From contig CAVVZX010000042.1 of the NCBI GenBank assembly GCA_963752855.1, positions 1-64,000 of the forward strand: a stretch of DNA of 64,000 nt. The letters run 5' to 3'. The stretch is from DATJPW01 sp963752855. Lineage in GTDB: Bacteria; Desulfobacterota; Desulfomonilia; Desulfomonilales; Desulfomonilaceae. Positions 8,167 through 16,052 of this stretch are shown here, one piece after another. The translations under genes and the position numbers were made by a program. Below the pieces are notes generated by a model, which ran no database searches, was not told the DNA's origin, and was given only the letters and a program-made list of their open reading frames with translations. Position 1 is the first letter of the stretch, and every line of letters starts with the position of its first letter.

Positions 8167-9333
8167 ATGGCGATTCCGTTTAGTTACAGTTTTCATAATC
8201 TCGGAGCAAGAAAATTTACGGCTATATTGACAGCCGGGGGCATGGCGCTTGTCACTTTTGTCTTTGCCGCAGTGCTTATGCTGGCGCAAGGTTTGGAGCG
8301 AACCCTGGTGGATACCGGATCGCCCGATAATGCCATAGTTTTGAGAGGCTCCGCCGAGACCGAAGTCTCTAGCGTCATTGACCGCGCTTCAGCCGACATT
8401 ATTGAGGTCCAGCCCGAAGTCGACTTTAACGCGCAAGGCGACGCGATAGCCGCCAAGGAAGCGCTCGTTTTGGTGACTCTTCCCAAAAGGAGTACTGGAA
8501 AGCCTACCAACGTGGTGGTTCGTGGCGTCGGAGCCCATTCAAAGACTCTCCGACCGAAGATCCGCTTGATAGCCGGGCGCTACTTCCGTCCCGGTTCAAG
8601 AGAAGTTGTCGCGGGAAAAAGCATAGCAGAACGAATTGCCGGGACTTCGTTGGGAGAGACTTTGAATTTCGCGCTTACGGATTGGCACGTAGTGGGAATC
8701 ATGGACTCAAACGGGACAGCCTTCGATTCTGAGTTATGGGCTGATAGTCAGCAGCTCATGTCGGCATTTCGCCGAACAACTTATTCCACTGTAATTCTAA
8801 GGATGCCCGCCAGAAATTCATTTGAAGCTGTGAAAAGAAAACTGGAGAGCGATCCGCGACTGACCGTCCAGGTCAAGCGTGAAATTGCATTCTACAAAGA
8901 ACAATCTGAAGTCATGTCGAAATTCATTCGTATTCTGGGTCTTGCCATGACCATTTTTTTCAGCGCAGGAGCAATTTTAGGCGCTATGGTCACCATGTAC
9001 ACCGCCGTGGCCAGTCGCACGCAGGAAATCGGCACGTTGCGGGCGCTCGGTTTCAAGAAGTGGGATATTCTTGCGGCGTTTCTGGCTGAATCACTTATGC
9101 TGGGCTTTGTAGGCGGCGGCGCCGGCATAGTAGCCAGTTCTTTTCTCCAGTGGCTGACTATATCGACTATCAATTGGCAGTCGTTTTCCGAGCTTGCGTT
9201 CGGATTTGAGCTCACGCCCGCCATAGCAGTATATGCGGGTGGATTTGCCCTTATCATGGGACTTCTCGGCGGCCTATTACCGGCCTGGAGAGCTGCGAAT
9301 CTCAAGATTGTGGATGCTCTGAGGGCCACCTGA
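8167..9333 (+). CDS. FtsX/MacB-type ABC transporter permease
   Basis: This 388-residue protein has one N-terminal transmembrane helix (ALVTFVFAAVLMLAQG), a large periplasmic domain (MacB-PCD-like, about residues 45-240) and three C-terminal helices with the FtsX core. The conserved loop SRTQEIGTLRALGFKKWDI is characteristic of FtsX permeases, which transmit ATPase motion to periplasmic partners. No ATP-binding subunit lies beside it, so the cognate ATPase must be encoded elsewhere. It starts three bases after the lipB stop and is probably co-transcribed with it, which does not by itself imply a functional link. Confidence 0.85.
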   Translation: MAIPFSYSFHNLGARKFTAILTAGGMALVTFVFAAVLMLAQGLERTLVDTGSPDNAIVLRGSAETEVSSVIDRASADIIEVQPEVDFNAQGDAIAAKEALVLVTLPKRSTGKPTNVVVRGVGAHSKTLRPKIRLIAGRYFRPGSREVVAGKSIAERIAGTSLGETLNFALTDWHVVGIMDSNGTAFDSELWADSQQLMSAFRRTTYSTVILRMPARNSFEAVKRKLESDPRLTVQVKREIAFYKEQSEVMSKFIRILGLAMTIFFSAGAILGAMVTMYTAVASRTQEIGTLRALGFKKWDILAAFLAESLMLGFVGGGAGIVASSFLQWLTISTINWQSFSELAFGFELTPAIAVYAGGFALIMGLLGGLLPAWRAANLKIVDALRAT

Positions 9334-9460
9334 CACAAGGACGAGTAAAGGAATGAACGCTATGAAAGCCTGATACTGCCGCCTTTTAATCGTCCTTTTG
9401 GTTGGGCGTTGCGGCCTCCGTCAGTAGGAAGATCTCATTCCGAGATCCAGCGCGCTCGGA

Positions 9461-9961
9461 TTACCTCGTGGAACGGTCGGCTTTGCTCTTTCCGTTCGTT
9501 GCGTTGCCCTCGTTTTTTCGATCCGTTTGCATTTTCTTTTTCGCCTCAGAAATCCAGCCGTTTATAACGGATCTCCACTTAGGATCGGGGACTAAAGGCA
9601 GCGCCTTTGAGTATAACTCAACAGCTTTGAAGTAATCTCCTTTGCCCTCATACAGCTTGGCAAGATATTCCATTGCGAGATAATAGTCCGGCCTGAGTTT
9701 GAGGGTCGTTTCGTAATCGCTGATTGCCTCGTCAGTCCGGCCGAGAATATCGAATATCGCGGCGCGTTGGAATCTCGCCTCAACATGATCCGGATTAACC
9801 TCTATGGCCCTGGTATAAAGAGAAATAGCCTTTTCCCAGTCGCGCGACATGGCCGCCACGTATCCTTGTCGAAAATAATCTTCGGCTTCAGCGCCGTGGC
9901 CGGGTCCCGTAAACAGGACAAGCGTCAATGCCAACCATGAAAAAAGAATGCAATATCTCAT
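9461..9961 (-). CDS. Tetratricopeptide repeat (TPR) exported protein
   Basis: With the ATG at 9961 the product has 166 residues: a signal peptide (MRYCILFSWLALTLVLFTGPGHGA) followed by three TPR units (about EDYFRQGYVAAMSRDWEKAI, ARFQRAAIFDILGRTDEAI, AMEYLAKLYEGKGDYFKAV) and a basic tail. TPR arrays mediate protein-protein contacts, here probably in the periplasm. An in-frame start nine codons upstream (9988) would spoil the signal peptide. The next 270 bases (9962-10235) to the HEAT-repeat gene hold nothing I recognise. Confidence 0.8.
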   Translation of the reverse strand: MRYCILFSWLALTLVLFTGPGHGAEAEDYFRQGYVAAMSRDWEKAISLYTRAIEVNPDHVEARFQRAAIFDILGRTDEAISDYETTLKLRPDYYLAMEYLAKLYEGKGDYFKAVELYSKALPLVPDPKWRSVINGWISEAKKKMQTDRKNEGNATNGKSKADRSTR

Positions 9962-10235
9962 TTTCGTCGGAGTATGGTCCAGGATCACACTAGGTAGACT
10001 ATCACAGAATGAAGGGTCGGGCGCTACAGAATCCGGTAAACCTCAATCGGTTTGTCGGACACGTGTCGATGCGACGACCGCAATTGGCATATAGCAGGTT
10101 ATCCTCTTCCCGAAAAGGAACTAACCGCATGGGCCACACAAGCGAGCAGTGGACTTTTTGCAGCAAGGAATTGGCGCCGAAAGCTTGGCTTTTCTTTCTC
10201 CGCGTTGAATTCAGAAAAACAGAGTCGGAAGACTG

Positions 10236-11052
10236 CTACGGTTTTTGTCTTAACGCCTTTATCAGTCCCGGGACGGCGGCAGCCCCTATGTTTTCCAGGA
10301 TTTCCGCTGCCAGGTCCGCAGTTTTTGCGTCAGAGCTCCGCAGCAGTCCGATCAAAGGCTCCACCGCAGGCGGACCTATATTGATCAGCGCCCTGGAAGC
10401 AGCCCGGACAGCATCGGGTGTTCCTTTGCTTAGCAAGGCCATCAGTTCCGGCACGGCCGTTTCCCGCATAGTCCCCAGGGCTTCCGAAGCCGCGGCCCTC
10501 ACTGTGGGGTCTTTGCTCTCAAGCGCCTTTACCAGACCCGGGACAGCGTCCTTGCCCATTCCTGCCAGCGCCAGCGCAGCGATGTCCCTGACACGCTTTT
10601 GATCGTCACCCAGAAGGACCAGGAGATCAGGGATGACAGCGACTGCCTGTTTTCCGATGCTGCAAAGGGCAAGAGCCGCTGCCTCGCGAATTAGCGGGTC
10701 CTTATCCTTAAGGGCCTCCCCAAGCGCCGGCGCCGCGGGCGCGGCTTCCGAACCTCTATCGGAAAGCGCCTCGATCGCGGTCAGGCGCACGACCTCGTTC
10801 GGATGTTTTATGGCCGCAGCCAGAGCTGGAACAACAGCTTTCATCGGGAAATCTTTCTTCTTAAACTCCTGTGCGGCCTTCATCGCAACCGCCGGGTCGG
10901 GGCTCTTGAGGGCTTCCAAGAGTGAGTTCAGATCCGGCGCAGCCGAAGATGGTTCAGCCGCGCTTGATACCACCGGCAATGCCAGCGTGAGTAGGCCCAT
11001 GCCGAGAATGGCCATAGTCAGGGCAGTACCTGAACCTTGAAACGATTCTCAT
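10236..11052 (-). CDS. HEAT-repeat exported protein (start region probably frame-broken)
   Basis: The body (from ATG at 11015) is a signal-like helix then about six PBS/HEAT-type repeats with the pattern LKSPDPAVAMKAA, LKDKDPLIREAAALAL, LGDDQKRVRDIAALAL, LESKDPTVRAAASEAL. It lacks charged residues before the hydrophobic helix. An ATG at 11052 in another frame overlaps the stop of the NrfD gene as ATGA and encodes MRIVSRFR. Removing one base near 11028 joins it to TALTMAILGMGLLTLALPVV, producing a normal signal peptide. I therefore infer a translationally coupled start at 11052 with a one-base error. HEAT repeats are scaffolds; a chaperone or docking role for the cytochrome complex encoded upstream is possible but unproven. 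Confidence 0.7.
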
Positions 11053-12302
11053 AGTCCACCCCCAGCGTGGATCGGTACACCGTCCAACCCCGTTTTTTTG
11101 AATTCTCCTGTTTCAATGGGAAGCACAATTTTAAGGATGGCCGTTAATAGGAGCAATCCTATGGACCAAATTCCTATGGACACCAGAATCTCTATAGTCG
11201 TCGGCGCGTATTCCCACACCTCGCCCAAAGGGGCAGGAATGAATCCGGGGATGATCAGTCCCATTCCTTTTTCGATCCAAATGCCAACGATGATAAGAGC
11301 GCAGCCCAGGTTCAGGGTAGCGAAGTTCTTGCGGGTCGCGGGAATGAGAAAGATCACGAACGCTATCACGTTGAAAACAAGCGCAGTGCGGATCCACGGC
11401 ACCAGCATCCCTTTTCCGTGCAGCCCTTGGTACAGATATTGGAGCGGGGTCAGATGATGAGTGTCCGAATAAACCTCTTTGAAAAACTCCGCGCCTAAAA
11501 GAAACAGATTGATTGCCATGGCAATGGCTATCATCTCCGCTATTTTGAACAGCGCTTCATCCTTGACGTGAAATTTTGAGTACTTTCTCACCAATTGGTA
11601 AAGCAATATCACCAGGGCCGGACCCGAGCAAAATGCGGAAGCAAGGAACCGTGGAGCTAGGATGGATGCGTTCCAAAAGGGGCGAGCGGCAAGCCCATTG
11701 TAAATAAAGGCTGTGACCGTGTGGATGCTCACTGCCCACGGGATCGACAAGAGGATGAAGGGCAGGATGAACCTCATATTGACGGGTCGGTCGTGATAAG
11801 CGTTCCAAAGAAGATAACCCGGAATGACTAGGTTCAGGAAAAGATACCCATTCAGAACGACAATGTCCCAGGCCAATAACGACCTCGGCAGACTCAGGAT
11901 TCCCAGACCGGGTATGAGGTGCCAGAATCTGTCGGGCCGACCCAGGTCTGCGGTCACGAACATCAGGCACATTAACAGCGCGCAGACTGCAAGCACCTCC
12001 GCTACGATAACTATTTCCTTGATCGGTCCGAAGTCATATAGATACGCGGGAATGATCAGGAGCACTGCTGCCGCGGCCACTCCTACAAGAAAAGTAAAGT
12101 TTCCAATGTAAAGTCCCCAAGAAACGTAATTCTGCATCCCGGTCGCTATGAGACCCACTTGAAGCTGCTTTATGTAGGACGCAATTCCGATTGCAGCCAA
12201 TACCGTGAGGAGAATCATCCAGAGGTAATACACTGGACTACCGGTTATCAATCGCCGGCCAGTTTCGAAAATAAATCCGGATCTCGCCATTGCGCTCCTC
12301 AA
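11049..12302 (-). CDS. NrfD/PsrC-family quinol-interacting membrane subunit (DsrP/HmeB-like)
   Basis: This 417-residue, roughly ten-helix protein is an NrfD-superfamily membrane subunit. These bind quinone at the membrane and exchange electrons with a partner iron-sulfur protein on the periplasmic side. Typical features are ADLGRPDRFWHLIP, PRSLLAWDIVVLNGYL and VSIHTVTAFIYNGLAARPFWN. The gene starts three bases after the ferredoxin gene stop and its own stop overlaps the following start, so it is tightly coupled. Length and motifs resemble DsrP and HmeB rather than the shorter NrfD. Its place after two multihaem cytochromes suggests menaquinol-dependent electron transfer to the octahaem protein. 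Confidence 0.88.
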   Translation of the reverse strand: MRSAMARSGFIFETGRRLITGSPVYYLWMILLTVLAAIGIASYIKQLQVGLIATGMQNYVSWGLYIGNFTFLVGVAAAAVLLIIPAYLYDFGPIKEIVIVAEVLAVCALLMCLMFVTADLGRPDRFWHLIPGLGILSLPRSLLAWDIVVLNGYLFLNLVIPGYLLWNAYHDRPVNMRFILPFILLSIPWAVSIHTVTAFIYNGLAARPFWNASILAPRFLASAFCSGPALVILLYQLVRKYSKFHVKDEALFKIAEMIAIAMAINLFLLGAEFFKEVYSDTHHLTPLQYLYQGLHGKGMLVPWIRTALVFNVIAFVIFLIPATRKNFATLNLGCALIIVGIWIEKGMGLIIPGFIPAPLGEVWEYAPTTIEILVSIGIWSIGLLLLTAILKIVLPIETGEFKKTGLDGVPIHAGGGL

Positions 12303-12305
12303 TTG

Positions 12306-13283
12306 TCAGGCAGAGAAAAAGTAGTAGAATTTTGGTTGAGTGTTCAACTCTTCCTTCAAACGAAACACCCTCTTCGTTTGAATAATCTTGCTAATCTCAC
12401 TATCCGGATCGAGCAGGTTCCCAAATTTTCGAGCCCCAACTGGGCATACTTCCACGCATTTGGGATAAATCCCTTTCCGCACTCTTTGAATACAAAACGT
12501 GCATTTTTCCACTACATTTCGCATTCGCGGGCGGTTCCCAAGGTAATGGGTATTGGGGTTCACTTGATCCTTCGGAATTACGGGGTCGGTAAAATTGAAC
12601 CATCGCCCCATGTAAGGACATGCGGCCATGCAATAGCGGCAACCTATGCACCAATTGTAATCCACGACCACTATTCCGTCCGGCTCAGTCCAGGTGGCCT
12701 GCACAGGGCAAACCTTGGTGCATGGCGGGTTAGCGCAGTGCTGGCATTGAACCGGCATGTAATAATAGCCTTTTTCCGGTACCTCTTCCGGGTCATAATA
12801 GATATCGGACTGCTCGAGGTCCATGTTTCCGTCTCTAAATCTCAGTACCCTGATATAGTGGATCTGGGGATCCCTGGACTGATTGTTCTCCTCTACGCAG
12901 CCGTAAACGCACCTGCGGCAGCCGATACAGCGTTGTATATCCAGGCCGTACCCGAAAAGGGTTGCGTCCAGCGGGGCTTCGGTCCCTACCACGAACTCCT
13001 TTCCATACTTCTTCTTGTATTCCTCCCGCAGTCGGTGAACGGTCTGCTCGATCTCCTCCTTGCTCATCCTACGGAAGTTATTCTGGAAGAACTCCTGCCA
13101 CGTGCATGAACTAACTGCCACCATGCCAAACAGGCTCGCCGCCCCGGCGAGGAACGTACGCCGATCCGGGAGCATGCTGCGATTGTCCGCGGGTTCAGAA
13201 TCCGGCCTCTGTACAATTTCGGAGCCAGACGCACTTGCGGAGTTTGAATTCTCTTTGCTGAAGCTATCCGTCTGATCGCTCAT
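12306..13283 (-). CDS. Periplasmic four-cluster ferredoxin subunit (NrfC/DsrO-like, Tat signal)
   Basis: The 325-residue protein has a twin-arginine signal (DRRTFLAGAASLFGM, Arg 41-42). Four cysteine motifs for [4Fe-4S] clusters follow: CIGCRRCVYGC, CQHCANPPCTKVCP, CIGCRYCMAACP and CTFCIQRVRKGIYPKCVEVCP. This is the NrfC/DsrO/PsrB electron-transfer family that pairs with NrfD-type membrane subunits. The end of the signal, VSSC with Cys 60, also fits a lipobox, so the subunit may be a Tat-exported lipoprotein. Spacing to its neighbours is 3 and 13 bases. It probably links the NrfD quinol site to the cytochromes. Confidence 0.88.
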   Translation of the reverse strand: MSDQTDSFSKENSNSASASGSEIVQRPDSEPADNRSMLPDRRTFLAGAASLFGMVAVSSCTWQEFFQNNFRRMSKEEIEQTVHRLREEYKKKYGKEFVVGTEAPLDATLFGYGLDIQRCIGCRRCVYGCVEENNQSRDPQIHYIRVLRFRDGNMDLEQSDIYYDPEEVPEKGYYYMPVQCQHCANPPCTKVCPVQATWTEPDGIVVVDYNWCIGCRYCMAACPYMGRWFNFTDPVIPKDQVNPNTHYLGNRPRMRNVVEKCTFCIQRVRKGIYPKCVEVCPVGARKFGNLLDPDSEISKIIQTKRVFRLKEELNTQPKFYYFFSA

Positions 13284-13296
13284 GGCTTCTGAACCT

Positions 13297-13920
13297 TTAG
13301 TGCTTGGCCTTGGTTTCTTTTGGGGCCCACGGTTTTGTGGGAGGAGGCATGGGCTCTATGGGCTTAAATTTCGGCGAATGCGGATCGTGGCAAGTCACGC
13401 ACCGGTAATAAGTCTTTTCGCCATTCCACTTTCCGGTCCTCCGGCCGTGTATGCCATTCCGCCAGTCCCTGAACTTGGTTCCGTGACACTTGCCGCATAG
13501 GAGGTACGAGTGCTCGAAATCAATGGGCTTACCGTCGCTCAAGGGCAAAAGATAGTTCCGATCCTCAGGGTTATGGCAGTCCAGACACCAGACTCGCACA
13601 CCGCCGTGATTGAGTTTCACGTTCTTATGGACCAGAAGATCTTCCCGCCTCTTATAATTAACGGGGAAATCCTTCTCCGGCCCGTGGCATGCACGGCACG
13701 GAGTAATGGTCTTGGGGAGCGGCGTCAATGGTACGGGAAACTCTCGTTCCGATTCTAATTTACTTGCCTGAGTCTCATCCAGTGTGTCAGCTTCGAGCGC
13801 GGCTCCAATGTCCCGGGATTGAGCCCGGATTGAACCGGCGCCCAACCCCAAAACAAGGCCCACCAGACCAAACGCTAAAAACAGAAGGGCAACTTTAGGA
13901 ATTACGGTTTTTCCTTTCAT
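13297..13920 (-). CDS. Tetrahaem c-type cytochrome, exported
   Basis: The 207-residue product has an N-terminal signal or anchor helix (VALLFLAFGLVGLVLGLGAGS) and exactly four CxxCH haem-binding motifs: CRACH (C75), CLDCH (C112), CGKCH (C142) and CVTCH (C174). The tail is Pro/Lys-rich. It is not NrfH/NapC-like in spacing, so I do not assign a named family. Located between the octahaem cytochrome and the ferredoxin subunit in one operon, it most likely shuttles electrons between them in the periplasm. Confidence 0.85.
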   Translation of the reverse strand: MKGKTVIPKVALLFLAFGLVGLVLGLGAGSIRAQSRDIGAALEADTLDETQASKLESEREFPVPLTPLPKTITPCRACHGPEKDFPVNYKRREDLLVHKNVKLNHGGVRVWCLDCHNPEDRNYLLPLSDGKPIDFEHSYLLCGKCHGTKFRDWRNGIHGRRTGKWNGEKTYYRCVTCHDPHSPKFKPIEPMPPPTKPWAPKETKAKH

Positions 13921-13954
13921 TAGCGCGCCCTTGTATTGCTATGGCGACCGACGA

Positions 13955-15313
13955 TCATTTAGCTTCTTTGCCGCCGTATCTTTGTTGATAGAATTGCTCG
14001 ATTTTCTGAAGCTCTTCCTTGCTCATCCCTTCCTTATACCAGCGATGAAGTGGGTCCTTGAGGACGTACTCGTTGAGGATAGGCATAGCCGCCTCCTTTC
14101 CGCCCATAATTTTCTCAACTTCAGGCAGGAAATGCGTGTAGAAGTTCTTTGCCACCTCATACATCCCATGCCACCACGCATAGTCAGGCCCCATCATGGC
14201 AGCGCCGTGCCGGCCTCGGCGGCCCTCGTGGTGCCAGAGTTCGTAATAGATCCAGTCCAGCTTGTCGTCGAAATCTGCTTTGGTGAGTTTCCCCATGTCG
14301 ATCAACTTCTGACGTACATTCATAGCGGGTATGGCGAACTTGTTGTTGTACAATTCGACGAAGCTATCGAACTGATTATAGAAATCGTCCACCATGAAGT
14401 CCCCGTGGCACTGGCGGCACACATCTTTCATCTTCTCTCGGCGATCTTTCCAGCGCTCCAGCTTCTTGGAGACCACAGGCCGGAGGGTCCAGGAAATGCG
14501 CTCGCCGACATCGTGTGTGGCCGATTGATTGGGGGTGGCCCCCATATGGCATGAAGAGCACGTCGCCGTATCCTGGTAGTCGACTCCTACTACCCATTCC
14601 CCCTTATCCAGATTCATGCGGTCTCTGAAGGCTTGGTAGAGAATACCGTGCTTGCTCTCGTTGAAAACCTCAATTTGGGGATGGTCCGGTCCGAGATGGC
14701 ACTTTCCGCACGCGTCCGGACGTCTTGCCTGTTCTTTGGAAAAACGATGCCTGGTATGACACGCGGAACAGCTCCCCTTGCTTCCATCAGGATTTATGCG
14801 GCCGATTCCGGTATTGGGCCATGTAGTGGGATCCAGTTTTCCATCTTTAAGCACCTTGATGTTGGAACCATGACACTGACGACACCCGGAATTGACCGCG
14901 GCCGGTCCGCCGACCACCGTGCCGAGGTAGTTATCCGATGAATTCAGAATATCCGCAGCCTTAGCATGGTGAGAGACCTGCTGCTGGTCGAACTGCTCCT
15001 TGTGACAACGAGAACAGTCTTTCGGACTGACCAGGGTCGCTATCCAGAAGCCTCGATGATCATAACCATCCGGGTCTCCCGGCGCCGTGTCAGTCTTTTT
15101 CTCAGCTTTATGACAGTCGTAACAGTTGACCCCGGCCTGTCCCATTTTCCCGGACCTCCAGAGTTTAAACAGGCCCGGAGTTTTCAGTTCATGGCATTTG
15201 ATACAGACCTGTCCTTCAAGAGCGCCGTACAATTTTGGGTCTACCTTCGAGGCGCCGAATGCCGGATAGCAACAAACTAGCGCCAGCAGGACGAGGATGA
15301 GAATTCTTCTCAT
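13955..15313 (-). CDS. Octahaem cytochrome c of the hydroxylamine oxidoreductase (HAO) family
   Basis: This 452-residue protein has a signal peptide (MRRILILVLLALVCCYPAFG) and eight CxxCH motifs beginning at residues 37, 64, 100, 144, 182, 202, 252 and 299. A helical C-terminal region without haem includes DYAWWHGMYEVAKNFY. The pattern, with GPDHPQIEVFNESKHGILY and CSSCHMG, matches the HAO family. Members either oxidise hydroxylamine or hydrazine through a Tyr-crosslinked P460 haem, or, in organisms lacking the crosslink, reduce nitrite or hydroxylamine. In this anaerobe with an NrfCD quinol module downstream, the reductive role is more likely. It is the first gene of a five-gene minus-strand operon. 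A strong GGGGGAG lies before the ATG. Substrate is inferred, not proven. Confidence 0.82.
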   Translation of the reverse strand: MRRILILVLLALVCCYPAFGASKVDPKLYGALEGQVCIKCHELKTPGLFKLWRSGKMGQAGVNCYDCHKAEKKTDTAPGDPDGYDHRGFWIATLVSPKDCSRCHKEQFDQQQVSHHAKAADILNSSDNYLGTVVGGPAAVNSGCRQCHGSNIKVLKDGKLDPTTWPNTGIGRINPDGSKGSCSACHTRHRFSKEQARRPDACGKCHLGPDHPQIEVFNESKHGILYQAFRDRMNLDKGEWVVGVDYQDTATCSSCHMGATPNQSATHDVGERISWTLRPVVSKKLERWKDRREKMKDVCRQCHGDFMVDDFYNQFDSFVELYNNKFAIPAMNVRQKLIDMGKLTKADFDDKLDWIYYELWHHEGRRGRHGAAMMGPDYAWWHGMYEVAKNFYTHFLPEVEKIMGGKEAAMPILNEYVLKDPLHRWYKEGMSKEELQKIEQFYQQRYGGKEAK

Positions 15314-15492
15314 GGCTTCAACTCCCCCGTATCGGAAATAGTACTTTAAGAACTACAAGACTCGCCGAAATTGGCCGGGTTGACATTGCCCCCAGCGGAC
15401 ATCCGTCTTAACAAAGATATTCCGAATCATCTCACCAAAAAGCTCTAGTTTGATTTCAAAGTTATTCGACAGTCATAACATAATGCAATTAA

Positions 15493-15537
15493 GGGGAAAA
15501 TTACCTCATGTGGCCAAACGCGCTGAGGTAATTCCCC
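15493..15537. repeat. Strong hairpin in the 740-base gap before the HAO operon
   Basis: GGGGAA(AA)TTACCTCA at 15493-15508 pairs with TGAGGTAATTCCCC at 15524-15537: 14 base pairs with a two-base bulge and a 15-base loop. There is no T run on either side. The gap 15314-16052 otherwise holds nothing I can call except presumed promoter sequence for the HAO operon on the minus strand. The hairpin could be a regulator site, a leader structure, or an element end. Confidence 0.6.
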
Positions 15538-16052
15538 GATGACAGTTCTTTCTCCAATGTTTCAATTTTGTAACTTTTCTTTAAGTTTCCGGTTCTTATC
15601 ATTACTCGGGCCAAGGCTTTGTGATGGTATATCTACGGAATTGTTTATGCTGAAAGTCTGACATATAATTATCATCGAATGCAATTTTTTTTTCGAGGCA
15701 CAATATGAAAAGCGAGCAAAGTTAACGCGTGATCTTCGCGGCTCACAACGCTCAGCTATGAGTAAACAGCAGATTTGGCCCCAATCCTACGACAAATGAA
15801 GTGCGACTGTTTGCCTCTGAGTTCGAATAACCGTGATTCTTTGTGTACGCTGGCATTTGACAACCTTTTCTCTGTTGTGCTTGGACTTTCTGAACTTCTC
15901 AGCTGAGGCTGCAACTAGAATCATAATTAAGATTTATTTCTCCAACAAATCGGAAGTAAGGAACCTGCCGACAAACTTACCGAGGTTCCGTGTGATCAAT
16001 TCTGAGCTATTTTCTGAAACGGGGATGGTATGGGTGCTTTTTGCAAATTTGA

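Noticed and set aside
12159..13109. Long plus-strand frame of 316 residues opposite the NrfD and ferredoxin genes
   Set aside because: It spans two genes on the other strand with firmly recognised products and shows no domain or initiation signal.
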